Of a stretch of DNA of 64,000 bases, positions 1 through 11,502 are shown in pieces. A program made the position numbers and the translations under genes. The DNA comes from Zygnema cylindricum. Its lineage: Eukaryota; Streptophyta; Zygnematophyceae; Zygnematales; Zygnemataceae. The notes beneath the pieces are model-generated. The model had not been told where the DNA came from, did no database searches, and saw only the letters and a list, made by a program, of their open reading frames with translations. Location of the stretch: NCBI GenBank assembly GCA_037447655.1, contig JBBHKE010000996.1, positions 1 through 64,000 of the forward strand. The letters are read 5' to 3'. Numbering within the stretch: the first letter of the stretch is position 1; every line of letters starts with the position of its first letter.

Positions 1-1978
1 TAAAAAAAAAAAAATACCACACTGCCAAAAAAAATACCAAAACCTACGGACCAACCCCGTTGGTGGCTGCAAAACAACTTTCCGAAAAAGCTATGAACTG
101 TCTGTACTCTCTCTCGTCGCACTCTCACCGCTCTCCACCGCGCTCATTTTAACTCCATCGCAATTATTTCACTCCACCGCACGCATTTCAGCCCTCCACG
201 TCTTCTCCATAAATTCCACGTTTGTGGCCGGTTTGCTGGATCTGTAATCTACTTTTTTTTTCCGTGGTTCATTCATGGTAGAAATTTTGTTTGGTTGCCC
301 GTCCGAGTTTTTTCTTTTTCCCGGTTTTTTTCCCACGGAATGTCATCCTACGCCGTGTCAGTTCGCTACAAAAAATCGTCCGGCGAAGTGCGCTGTACTT
401 TGAACTTACATCAGATTCGGACGTTCGTACAGGAGTGTGCACGACGCACACACATACAGTATGCCTACGTTGCGCGAGTTTTGTGCAAGGTTTTGTGCGC
501 CTATCAAAGGCCTACTATAAAAAGGCTTACTTTTGAACTATGTTTTAAACGCACGCCGAAAAAATAATGATATATGCGCACGGAACAAATGCAAAAATAA
601 GATAAAATGCGTTGACCGACGACTTTGACTTCATTATAAAGTAAAAATACGAAAAAATCAAAGAAATTTAATACAAAATGCAAATAATACGACAACAATA
701 TAAGAGTAATGAACGCTAATTTGTGTGATAGAGCTGTTTCAACTATGAAGTTTACTCTAATTTATTTAAGTACTATAATTTGGCACGCTAATATCCTCTA
801 CTGTACATAAGGTATTCATACTGAATTTGGCAAAATGTACTGTTTATCGTCACTATAAACGTTTGCACTACGCGGTTTGTTAAAACGTAGTTACATGATA
901 ACGACCTGTATTAAATCATTATTTGTACTATTTTGCTTAATAAAGTACAATTTTGCGCGGTCGGAGGTCGTCCGTACTCCACACTATTTAAAACCAACCT
1001 ATATTAGAATTAAAAACGCTAAATAAACTTTACCCTAAATAGAATAATAAAAAAATTAAAATCATTTACTCTATTTCATGTGATAGAGTCGAAATTTCGA
1101 GCGACGGAATTAGAGTAATTTACTCAAATTACGATTCGCGGTGTACAAAAGCGACGATCGTGCCTCTTCCCTACTAAAGGTGAACCCGCAACCAGCCACC
1201 AGCATGACTCGTCGCTGGTTCATTTTTTTTTTTTTTTAATATATTATAATTAATCCCTAACCGTAATTTGGGTTGTCTTGAATAATAAACACCCGCCCTT
1301 TCGATGTCTACAATAATATGTGTATCCGTACAAAATCTGATAATTCGTACGCCGTCGCACTGTTCACACGGTCGACGGACGAACATATGAGAACGAGGTT
1401 CTTGTCGACGAGTTTGCGTCTCTTTCTTCTAGTGCACAGTCACATGTGTGCGCAACAATGTTAAGTGTCTTTTTATGCCTTTGTAAATCAAAAAGTACAA
1501 TTTGGTACGGAGATACTTTGTCCGTACACCACACTATTTCCATCGCAGTGTACTTCCATTATTAACGCTAATTGAAAAAAAACCCTAATTAAAATAATGG
1601 AAAAAATAAAATTATGGATTCTATTTCAGGTTTTTTATTTTGAAATAATGGCATTGAATAAGCCTTATTTACTCTAATAGCGATTGGCGGTGTACTGTAG
1701 CTGGCGTCGATGTAGCGCCAACACCCTCCCCGAGCCGCGCCAACGCTAAATCAGCGTCGTTGTCGGCGTTTGGCCCTCTTTTACATTAAATAATGACAAA
1801 TTCACAATTGAAGCAAATAATGGCCATGTCACAACATTTCAACATTAAATAATGAAATGCACAATGAATCGAGAGTAAGTCTATTTAGAAACCAGGTGAG
1901 GGAAATGGCTCATTTTACACATAAAAATAAGCTAAACTCATTAACGGTTGCGAACACAACTATCTACTCTATCTCTCT
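1..1978. other. AT-rich repeat-derived DNA without a recognisable gene
   Basis: No reading frame here resembles a known protein. Two stretches, about 960-1147 and 1505-1697, look like right-hand ends of the TIR family found elsewhere in the window: both contain a 'ccgtac..cacactattt' block and finish in a GATTSGCGGTGTA-type terminus. No matching left terminus was found, so they are either truncated copies or longer elements whose left ends I could not recognise. The rest is AT-rich with short homopolymers. Confidence 0.5.
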
Positions 1979-3450
1979 CTATTCCAAATTTAGGTCATCC
2001 ATATCTTCATGAAAATCCTCTTCCACCACCTCCACTACCTCCCGTACCTCTTCTTCCCATGATACCATGGCCTCCTCGTAGGTGAGATCTCCTAATTTTG
2101 TGTGCTAATCTGAGATTGCTAAAGACCCACTCCAAGTCATTAGCCCTCTTAGCGGTCAACCTATTCCGTTTTTTAGAGTGAATATGGTCATAGGTTGACC
2201 AATTCCTCTCACATGAGATGGCAACTAAGCATTGGGAAATGACCCTAATTGCTACTTTCTGCAATATAGGGGTGACAACCTCAAATTGTTGCAACCACTT
2301 CCATCCTGACATCTTTTTAGCACAAGCTTTTGTGACGTCCCTCCCAAAAACACCCTCAAAACCTCTATTTTTAGTCAGCTCATTGTAGGCTTCGGCTTGT
2401 TCATCCACATTCGGTACCATCGTATCAAGAATAGTTTGGAAGCCTTCCATTACTTTCGCGTTTGAATGTTGTCGAAAGGCAACACTCTCGTCTTCAAGAT
2501 CGAGCACATAGCCTGCTGCATACATGGGGCTGGTTGCCACCCCCCATCTCGCCAACCACAATGTTTTTAGCTCCTCCAAAATGTGCACTCCTTCAAGATT
2601 TCTCACTCCTCCATTGCTAGAAATATTGTAAATATTGGCCAATCATGTAAAAAATATAATAAAATTTCCCCACATTTGGTGCCATTTTGTCACAATCCCT
2701 CATTAGACGCACTACATGCTTTGAACTACCACAACCTCATTCACTCTCATGTAAAAGGACGAGCTTATAATATGGCCTTTAAACTTGGACCCTTCGGATT
2801 TGTAAGTAGCATTGCTCACCCACTGCTTGTAGTCATCATCAAACATTAAGGCCTCCAGGCTGTGTTTCACCTCCAAAAACCTCCGGAGCATGACAAAATT
2901 TATTGCAAACCTGGTCTCTCCAAGTTCCAAAAGCTTGAGTGTAGAGAGCTTGTTAAATATGGAAGCACTTATACTATGGTTTGTGATGAATTTCAAAATC
3001 TCTTTTGCCTCTCGAAAAGGTGTTGAGATAAAAGCCAACTTGCCCCAATCCTCCAACATGAGGTCCAAAATGTAGGTAGAAAATGGAGTCCACGTGAGAG
3101 AGGGGTACTTATTCATGAGCAATAAGGTTGTTTCCCTATTTACGGAGCAATATCAGCCACAACCTGCACCTCATGCTCCACACCTATTGCAAGAACTCCC
3201 ATTTTCCAACAACTTAAAAACATGTTTGGCATCCTTATACACCCCACTAGTGTCAACCGCCGTAAAAAGCATGTCACCTTTGGGAGTGAAAGCAAAAATA
3301 TTAAGAAAAGGCTTTTGGTCTATGGTTGTCCAACTGTCCAATGTGATAGAGGCACATGTGAGTTTTATCATCTCGATTTAGCTCTCCAAATCCTTATTCA
3401 CCACCGCTTTAGACTCATATAGGAGAAGAGTTCTCATGTGTTTGCGAGAC
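1979..3450 (-). pseudogene. hAT transposase, C-terminal part (decayed)
   Basis: Read on the minus strand, three overlapping frames give the order expected of a plant hAT transposase with a DUF659 region. First is a block with 'TLDSWT' and 'VDTSGVYKDA' (about 3371-3171). Next is 'LMLEDWGKLAF ... ITNHS ... GETRFA' (about 3122-2712). Last is the C-terminal dimerisation region with 'CERNWSTYDHIHSKKRNRL' (about 2642-2080). Frameshifts and stops separate the blocks, so no intact transposase is encoded. A stop at 1979-1981 follows an acidic tail in a shifted frame. The N-terminal half lies about 8 kb away (11503-12010), separated by an inserted copia element. Family assignment rests on motif recognition. 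Confidence 0.8.
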
Positions 3451-3455
3451 AGTAG

Positions 3456-4450
3456 TGTTGAAATCAATAGATTTAGAGGGTATTTTCTACGCCTTAATAA
3501 ATTATGTAAAAGCGTAGGCAGTGTGCCTCCACCTTCTCCCTCTAGCCCCCAAACTTGTTGTAGTCACTGAAGGTGAGAGAGAGTGGTGGAGCCATGGTTG
3601 CCTTAGCTACACAGGCAGGACTATAGAGTGAGATAAGTCACTCTTAACAAAAATGTTGAGACTAGCACGATTCAAACCTCCTACCAGTAGAGCGAGGCGT
3701 AGCCATCAGCTCTAACCGATATGTCGTAAAACTTCGTTAAAGTATATAGGGTTTGACTTGTATTTAAACATTGTTAAAGAACCTTCAAAATAACATAATT
3801 AGAGATAACAAGCATAGAGACTAGTTGTAATATAGTGCGAACCACGTACCCGCACGAAACAAATGTATTTGACATTTGTTTAAAACGACTAATACTAAAA
3901 GTCAGTTTAGATCTGACGTCAGTTATTATCGACGAGATCGCGGAATGGCCGCTTTGGCGGTTATCGGGAGTGACATGACCTGACGCCACGTGGCAGGATA
4001 GAATTGGAAAGCGAGAATCCCGGAGAGCATGAGAACAAGTCTGAAGGAGACAAGCGTCAGCTCCATGGCCTTGTCGTACACAGGCCGTACATAAAGGACA
4101 TCGGCCATAGTACCTTTCTGTACTGTACAGTCATCTGATTGGTTCGTATATCAGTAGATAGGGGTTGTGAGAGGGGTTTAGGACTTAGAGGATTGATGAG
4201 GTAGTAGCCTCTCTCCCAATGACCTTGTATAAATATTGGCATCTTTGCCACATGATAATTAATTGCGTGGTAGGCCTTTTTTAGTGATTTTTTTTGCTGC
4301 AAACTCAGAGGAGTCCACACTGCACAGAATTGCAGTTAGATTGTCTATTTTCCTTATTGGGTAGCAGTGGTTCTAGTTGAAGAAGGGTTAGTGAAAAAAT
4401 ATCTAGAGGCTTCATGAGTTCTGTAGTCCAATGGGTAACACAGAGTTGCA
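3456..4450 (+). repeat. copia 5' LTR
   Basis: Starts TGTTGAAATCAATAG and is collinear with 10442-11497 over its whole length with scattered substitutions, which implies considerable age. A TATA box (TATAAATA at about 4229) lies in the right half and would be the element's own promoter. The right boundary is set where similarity to the 3' copy ends. A tRNA-like segment lies on the minus strand at about 3660-3730. Confidence 0.8.
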
Positions 4451-4859
4451 GGTTAAGGGCCCACCCTCTAGGGTGCCCATCTTCAATGGATCGGGGTTCA
4501 TTTATTGACAAGCTATGATGGTAGAGGCTTTATCTGAAAAACAATACTGGGGTATTGTCAATGAACAAGTGAATGTCCATCTCAGGGAATCCCACCAGGG
4601 TTTAGTGGAGTGACGTTTTTTGCAACAGCATCTGCCCCAACAGAGGAGGGAGACAACGGGGACAGCAGTGTGTTTGAAAAAGGGAAAGGGAAAGAGACAC
4701 TCTCCTAATGCTACAGCACCAAGAGCGGTGGCCGTGCAGACCAAAGAAACTGATATTCAAACGTGGGAATACACAAACATGGCTGCCACGCATTTCATTT
4801 TGAGGCACCTCACTCAAGCTTTGGCAACCTCTCATCTTCATATTATCAAGGCCGAGGAG

Positions 4860-5760
4860 TAATGGGTGACTTTAGTGGAGATCTTTAGAGCTGGTAGTAT
4901 TCAGGAGCTCCAGTTGGCCGAGCAAAGGCTAGGGGATTACATTTACAAAGGGGGAAAAATGTTGGATTACTGTAATGACCTCACTTGTTTGTATATGGAG
5001 ATCGAAAGTGTCGGGTGGCAAGGTACAATGAAGACGTAGGTCAACACCCACATCATGAAGTTGCATGATGAATACGAGAACATAGTGTACCGAGTGCAAG
5101 AAATACAAGACAGTTCTTTGAAGTGGAACACAGTGGTACGAATGATACTAGTGCAAGAGAACACTATTGAGATTCGGAGTGGAAAAAAGAGCGTTCAAGC
5201 TCTAGCAGTCGGAACGGACCGTTGGGGGACGGAGTCGAGGAATCCGTACAACAACTTCAAAGGAGAGAAAGAACAATCTCGAGGACCAAGGCCCCCGAAG
5301 GGTCTTTGTCCTTTCTGTAAGAAGTTGGACACTTCATAGCGGATTGCACCAAGCTGTCGGAGTTGAGGCTCCAAGAGAACCGTGGAGGGGGTTTTCCGGA
5401 GGAAAGCAGAAGGCACTCGTTGTCACACAAGTCAAAAGGGAGACCGAGGAGGACGAGGCCTCTGAGGAGGAGGATGGAGAGCTTCTTCTTGACGAGAATC
5501 TGGAGGAGAGGGAGATCCCTCGGAAACAGAAGTGTGCTCTTGGAACCATTCGAGAAGCTCCAGAAGAAGGATGGATCAACAATTCAGGTGCATTCATGTG
5601 TTGATAGACATCTCTTTACCAAATTGAGAGATCCTTACAGTAGAGATAGAGTATGGGGATGGGAGAGTAGTCACTACAAATCTAGTGGGTTCAGTAGATC
5701 TGAAAGTCTTAGTGAAGGGTAGAATACTAAGTCGCAAGGTATCTACTAGGCTCTCGGGTC
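4860..5760 (+). pseudogene. copia gag remnant with broken zinc knuckle
   Basis: After a stop at 4860, the frame reads a copia-type gag segment ('QLAEQRLGDYIYKGGKM', then 'YCNDLTCLYMEIESVG') and continues to a CCHC zinc knuckle. The knuckle begins 'CPFCKKL' near 5310 and finishes 'GHFIADCTK' in a different frame, so a single-base frameshift splits it at about 5326. An in-frame TAG at about 5039 also breaks gag. Downstream to about 5760 the frame has charged Glu/Lys sequence and short protease-region-like remnants that I cannot assign firmly. Confidence 0.65.
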
Positions 5761-6870
5761 TTCAACGTAATCTTTAAAAGAGTTATCTCAACGGAAAGCA
5801 ACGAAGCAAAATAAACACTTCCAACTAAACCAAGAAATTTAGATTCGGTAAAAAAGGGCACTTTTACAAAACAACCGAAATGCCACACAAACAAATACAC
5901 TCAAACCAACCGTCTTGCTGTCCGGAGATTGGCACAGCCTAATACAAGATGCCACGCCTTAAGCCTCCACTTCACCAATTGCCAAAAAGACAAATTTGGA
6001 TGGAAACCTTTCAAACTTGGCCGAAGCCGTGTGGATTAATAACGAGGCAAAACACAAGGAGAGAAAAATCTGAACGCTAACTAGTATCTACCACTAGCTA
6101 ACAAGAAGAAAAGAAAATGGTGGGTAGTCGGTGGCAAGGAGGAAACAAAAAAACAGCTCCGCAACCCAGAGAAAAATCTTGTCCGAAAACTAAAATTATC
6201 TAATTATGAGAATTAGCCTAAGTAGGAGCTACGCTAGGCCTAAAAAAAACTACCCTACGTCTAGCCTAATTTACATGCATGAAACTAATTAAGCTGTTGG
6301 CCAATGGGCGGACAACATTGTCTGTCGTACGCCCAACAAAATTCACCGTCCGAGGGTAAAAACCCTCCCTAACTACATGTACGCGCGAACCTACATGGGT
6401 TCGCGACTTAAATATATAAAATGTATCAATGCGTCTCCTGGAAATCGCGATTCCCCTCCAAACCATACTCCGCGTCCATACTTCGAAATCGCGTGCATAC
6501 GCACGAAACGTAGCATACCGCACGAAATAATCGAAATTGAAATACCTGCACACAACATAAAAAGTATCGCACGAAATTAGTACGGTTCAACAAACATATA
6601 AATAAATGAACCGACGCGAAATTTTGCACGTGCGAACGAAACAGTTAGACGTGCATGCATCAAATCGTGAGTGCAGGCATGAAATCGCGCGTGCATGCAA
6701 AATACCGCGCGTGCGTGCAAAATACCGTGCGTGCAAGCGAAATACCGCGTGTGCTTGCAAAATACCGCTCGTGCTTGCGAAATACCGCGCGTGCATTCAT
6801 AACATCGCGCGTGCAGGCATGATTTCGTGCGCGCGAGCAACCGACACAATGCGGCATGACAGTACTTACT
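5760..6870. repeat. Unidentified insert within copia, with 20-bp tandem repeats
   Basis: The copia polyprotein stops being recognisable near 5760 and resumes near 6870 with 'LYIPQLSKNLVSTSVL', the start of the GAG-pre-integrase region. The roughly 1.1 kb between them shows no copia similarity. Its right part (about 6630-6845) is a tandem array of about ten 20-base units of the type GCAAAATACCGCGCGTGCGT. This could be a separate insertion or an unusual internal spacer. The boundaries are approximate. Confidence 0.5.
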
Positions 6871-7760
6871 TTCTAAGATTGTACTCTACATTCCTCAATT
6901 GAGTAAAAATCTTGTCTCTACCTCTGTATTAGATGATAAGGAGTTTGATACCTTCACTAGAAAGGGAGTCTTCACAACAAAGTATGGGGATGAAGTCTAC
7001 TTCACAACAGATAAGGGTAGTCAAGGAATGTTTAGGCTTAACCTGAGTTATGAAAAGAAGAATGTGTATTATAATGGTGTCCCAAACTTGATGATGTGCC
7101 ATATGAGGTTGGGGCATGTGCATTTTGATAGGCTGACCGAAATGAAAAAGCTTGGCGTAGTAGACGACACTCAGTTTGAGGATAATGAAATGATGGATGA
7201 TTGTAGTGGCTTTGCCCAAGGTAAGGCTCACAGAATGCCCTTCCCCAAAACTACCACATATAGAGGTGAGAATGTACTAGATCTTGTCCACACAGATATA
7301 TGGGGTTAGGCAAAAGTACCTTCGGTAGGAGGGAAGAGGTTTATGTTTACAATCACTGATGAATGGTTCAGATACTCTAGAGTCTACTTTCTAAAAACAA
7401 AGTCTGAAACACCAACTTACTTCAAATAATATAAAACATGGAGTGAGAAACTGCACGAAACCCCCATTATTAAAATAAGAAGTGATAATCGAGGAGAATA
7501 TACCTCTAACCAGTTTGAGGAATACTTGAGGGATGAGGGAGTTCAGCATCAGAAAACTGTACCGAAAAATCCAGAACAAAATGGGGTGGCTGAGAGGTTG
7601 AACCAGACTCTAAGAGATAGAGTACGGAGTTTGTTAGCTAAGTAAATGATAGGAAAAAGGTTTTGGGCAGAGCCATAAACTGTGCTAACTACATTAAGAA
7701 TAGAGTCCCTACTACAACAGTAAAAGGAATGACCTCTTATGAGAGATGGGTTGGAAGAAA
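6870..7760 (+). pseudogene. copia GAG-pre-integrase and integrase remnant
   Basis: The sequence runs from the GAG-pre-integrase region ('LGHVHFDRLTEMKKLG', zinc-binding HHCC part) into the integrase core. The three acidic residues appear in context: 'DLVHTDIWG' near 7285, 'RSDNRGEY' near 7480, and 'PEQNGVAERLNQT' near 7575. In-frame TAG (7307-7309) and several later stops (for example near 7430, 7645 and 7675) inactivate it. The order integrase-then-RT defines copia rather than gypsy. Confidence 0.85.
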
Positions 7761-7859
7761 ACAGATATTACTCACCTTAAAGTATTCGGTAGTCAAGTTT
7801 ACAGCCTTGACATAGGTAGGAAAATCTAGAAACTAGATGCTAAAGGGAAACTAGGGTAT

Positions 7860-8420
7860 TTTGTGGGATATGATGAAGATGTTAAGGGATATAGATTCTA
7901 TAACTTAGCTAAACAAGATATCATTTTGGTAAAGTACCTAGTTGTCATGGATGAAGGGAAGTCATTTGATCCCTTCAAATATACCAAGATGATGAGAATC
8001 AGTTTTGAGTCCGAGAGTGAGGAGGACTCATATCTTCCCGAAGGGGACATGAGGGAAAACATGTTTGCATATTTAGGAGAGATCCAAGATAGGAGAAATA
8101 CACCGGAATCCCCTCATATTCATATACACTCCGAGGAAACAGAAGAGGAGGAGTCAAAAACCGTTTTTTATAGATAGGGGAGCTGATGAGACAGTGGGGA
8201 GGAACTTGAGACTTCCCTCCATTCTAGCTTTTGACTTTGAAGGAGGACAAAGAAGCAGCAAAAGACTCTAGGAAAAACAGGCTGCTCACAAGGTAACTAA
8301 GTTGTCTCATTTTGATGAGCCTCGGTCATACTTTGAGGCAATGAACAGCCTAAATAAATATAGATGGGTTAGAGCCATAAATGATGAGATGGCCTCTATC
8401 ATGGAAGCAATACACGTGAG
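7860..8420 (+). pseudogene. copia integrase-RT linker remnant
   Basis: The frame 7863-8177 begins 'GYDEDVKGYRFY', the segment that typically follows the integrase core in copia polyproteins, and ends in an acidic Glu/Ser-rich linker. After a stop near 8176 and frame changes, the RT N-terminus appears ('NDEMASIMEA' near 8385). It is cut by the TIR element that begins at 8422. Confidence 0.7.
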
Positions 8421-8421
8421 C

Positions 8422-8964
8422 TACACTGTGAATTGGTATTGGCGTAATGGACGCTATTTAAGGTACCTTTTTTTTCCCCAAATTCTTAAACAGCATAAAT
8501 TATTATGTTTTTTCTTTTACGCCATTTAGGGTTTTTTTCCAATTTTTATCATCTAAATAGAGTGTTGTACGGTTGGTGTCAGACCGTACAAAAATGTACC
8601 TGTTTAAGTGAGAAAATATATTTAATGGGTTTTAGTAACCACGAACGCATGAGAATATGCGCTCTAAAAAGGGGATGCAATCGGGTTGTGAAAGATCACG
8701 TTCTCACATATTCGTCCGGCAACCGCGTTTCGACAGTGTGAACGTACAATTTGTGTACAATTTGTCAGATTTTGAACAGAACCTATATTAGTGTAAACAA
8801 GTTTGGGGCGGGTGTTTACTTTTTTTTAAATCCAAATTAGTATAAGTAAATATCCTGTATGTATGTTTTTTTTTAAAAAATCCAAACTCTCAATTAGCTT
8901 TAATAACGGTAATTGTTCCTACACGCTAAAGAAACCTTTACGCGAATAACGATTCACGGTGTGG
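8422..8964 (+). mobile_element. TIR element (about 540 bp) inserted in copia RT
   Basis: The left end reads TACACTGTGAATTGGTATT and the right end reads AACGATTCACGGTGTG, which are inverted versions of the TIR shared by the other copies. It sits exactly between the copia RT segments 'NDEMASIM..' (before 8422) and '[13 protein letters not shown]' (after 8970), which are contiguous in intact copia elements. The insertion is therefore younger than the copia copy. It has no coding capacity of its own. Confidence 0.75.
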
Positions 8965-8967
8965 TGG

Positions 8968-9510
8968 ACTAACCTCCGGACAGAAAACCGATCGGGTGCA
9001 AATGGGTATTTAAACTGAACCTGAACCCAGATAATACCATTGAGAGATATAAGGCTCGGTTGGTAGCAAAGGGGTTCACCCAAAAAGAGGGGATAGATTA
9101 CGATGAGACCTTTGCTCCGGTGGTTTAGGTTCCCTTCAGTAAGAATTCTCCTCAGTCTAGGGGCAGCGGAATACATGGAAATACATCGGATGGATATTAA
9201 GACCGCCTTCCTCAATGGTGAGCTAGAGGAAGAAATCTTCATGCGGCAACCAGTGGGGTTTGAAGAGGAAGGAGCGGACAGCAAAGTCTGCAGACTCATA
9301 AAGTCCTTATATGGACTAAAGCAAGCTCCCAGACAATGGAATAAGAAACTGGATGAGTTTCTCACAGGTCTGGGATATATCCAGATCAGCTCTGACCATT
9401 CCATTTATATGTTTGAATATGAGAATAGTGTTATTTTCATTGCAATTTACGTGGATGATTTGCTTGTGTTAAGTAAATCCATGGAAAATATCAATAAGAA
9501 GCAGATTTGA
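8968..9510 (+). pseudogene. copia reverse transcriptase remnant
   Basis: Typical copia RT blocks are present in order: '[10 protein letters not shown]', '[20 protein letters not shown]', 'MDIKTAFLNGELEEEI', 'SLYGLKQAPRQWNKK' and the catalytic 'YVDDLLVLSKS' near 9450. A stop follows 'FAPVV' near 9125 and another stop ends the frame at 9508. Downstream pieces are in other frames. Confidence 0.88.
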
Positions 9511-10430
9511 CAGGAAGGATTTAGGGGAGGCAAAATGTATTCTGGGAATTAAAATGGAAAGAGACAGAGGGAAAATAATTATCATACTTGCTCAGAAAAG
9601 AGGCTATAGGGAATATGCTTGAGAAATTTCAGATGGAAAAAAGAAACAGTTGTACCACTCCCATAGATTTGAAGAAAGTAAGTGATGGGAGTGTAGGAGG
9701 AGGAGTGACAATCTATGATGATCAGATGAGCCTAGAAGAGAGAGAGTTTATGAGGTATATTCCTTAAAAAAAGGTTGTAAGAAGTTTAATCTACTTTATG
9801 AACTGTACTAGGTTGGACATAGCGGCAACAGTTGGGGTCCTCGGTAGGAGTCTTAATGATCCTAGGAAAAGAGATTGGGAGGCAACCAAGAGAGTCATGA
9901 GATATCAGGTGGGAACAAGGATTTTATGTTTGCATTTGGGAGGGCAACACACTGACATCACTACTTGGAGTGATGTTAGTTATGGGGATGCACCTATGAT
10001 AAGAGGCACTTCTGGGCATGTGTTGTATGTGGGAGAAGGTGCTTGTTGTTGGAGTAGAAGCAACAAAATGTGGTTGCTCAGTGCACTATGGAGGCTAGTA
10101 TATGGTGTTTGCTCTGCTGTGAAATAATGATGTGGGTCAAATCTTTGTTATAAGAGATGGGGTATATGAAGAAGGGAGTGCATGAAGTGTTTTGCGATAA
10201 TCAGGTTGCCATAGCAATTCCAGCCAATCCAAACATCACTTTAAGGCTAAAACTATGGACATAAGATTGAGTTTTGTGAGGGAAAAGGTTGAAAACAAAA
10301 TTGTGAATCTTGTGTATAGGGCTGATGGGGAAATGGTGGCTGATATGATGACCAAACTTGTGCCATCTCCCTAGTTAAAACATTGTAGAGAAAAATGTGG
10401 ATTAATAGAGAAACTGAAATTATACTAGAA
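9511..10430 (+). pseudogene. copia RT end and RNase H remnant
   Basis: After a frameshifted RT tail, the frame 9798-10127 carries 'TRLDIAATVGVLGRSLNDP', 'WEATKRVMRY' and 'GTSGHVLYVGEGACCWSR'. These match the conserved end of RT and the RNase H region of copia elements. Further RNase H pieces ('VFCDNQVAIAI'-like near 10190) are in another frame. The polyprotein remnant ends shortly before the purine tract and the 3' LTR. Confidence 0.8.
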
Positions 10431-10441
10431 AATAAAGGGAG

Positions 10442-11497
10442 TGTTAAAATCAATAGATTTAGAGGGTATTTTCTAGGTCTTAATAGATTAAGTAAAAGCG
10501 CATGCAGTCTGCCTCCACCTTCTCCCTCTAGCCCCAAAACTTGTTGTAGTCACTGAAGGTGAGAGAGAGGGGTGGAGCCATAGCTAGCCCCAAAAATTGT
10601 TTTAGTCACTGAAGGTGAGAGAGAGTGGTGGAGCCATGGCTGCCTTAGCTACACTGGCAGGACTATAGAGTGACATAAGTCACTCTTAAAAAAAAGGTTA
10701 AGCCTAGGCAGGACTCGAACCTCCTACCAATAGAGCGAGGCGTAGCCATCAGCTCTAAGCGGTATGTCATAAAAGTTCGTTAGAGTATATAGGGTTTGAC
10801 TTCTATTTAAACATTGTTAAAGAACCTTAATCCAATTAACATAATTAGAGATAAGAAGCATAGAGACAAGTTGTAATATAGTGGGAACCAAAAACCCGCA
10901 CGAAACAAATGTACCAGACATTTGTTTTAAACGGCTAATATTAAAAGCCGATTTAAATCCAACGGCACGCATTAACGCCGAGATCTCGGAATGGCCGCTG
11001 TGGCAGTTATCGAAGTGACATGACCGGGCGCCACGTGGCACGATAGAATTCGAAAGCGGGAATCTCGGATAGCATGAGAACAAGTCTCGAGGAGACAGAC
11101 GTCCGCTCCATGGCCTTGTCATACACAGGCTGTACAGAAAGGACATCGGCCATACTACCTTTCTATACTCTACTGTCCTCTAATTTGTTTGTACATGAAT
11201 AGATAGAGGTTGTGAGAGGGATTTAAGACTTAAAGGATTGATGAGGTAGCCGCCTCTCTCCTAATGACCTTGTATAAATATTGGCATCTTTGCCACATGA
11301 TAATTAATTGCCTGGTTGGTCGTTTTTTCAGTGATTCTTTTTGCTGCCGACTCTGGGGAGTCTATAGTGCACACGGGTGCAGTCAGATTGTCTATTTGCC
11401 TGCTTGGGTAGCAATGGTTCTAGTTGAACAAGGGTTAGTGAAAAACTATCTAAAGGCTTCTTGAATTTTATAGTCCAATGGGTGACATAGAGTTGCG
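10442..11497 (+). repeat. copia 3' LTR
   Basis: Collinear with the 5' LTR. It is about 60 bases longer because a segment ('gtagtcactgaaggtgagag' and its flanks, about 10530-10645) is tandemly duplicated. A TATA box is present at about 11274. The left edge follows a purine-rich tract that would prime plus-strand synthesis. Divergence between the two LTRs would date the insertion if counted over an alignment. Confidence 0.8.
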
Positions 11498-11502
11498 GGT
11501 AG

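Larger units (their letters stand above)
3456..11497 (+). mobile_element. Ty1/copia LTR retrotransposon, decayed, nested in hAT
   Basis: Two related direct repeats of about 1.0 kb (3456-4450 and 10442-11497) flank gag, integrase, reverse transcriptase and RNase H remnants in copia order (integrase before RT). The LTRs begin TGTT and are preceded at the 3' side by a purine-rich tract (about 10430-10441). Five-base flanks AGTAG (3451-3455) and GGTAG (11498-11502) are a plausible target duplication with one mismatch. No clear tRNA primer-binding site was recognised after the 5' LTR. Stops, frameshifts and at least two insertions mean the element is not autonomous. Confidence 0.88.

Noticed and set aside
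6630-6845. CRISPR-like array
   Set aside because: Units are contiguous without unique spacers, and the sequence is eukaryotic.
6577-6902. Overlapping frames rich in Ala, Arg, Cys and His on both strands
   Set aside because: They follow from the 20-bp tandem repeat, which stays open in several frames; no recognisable domain.
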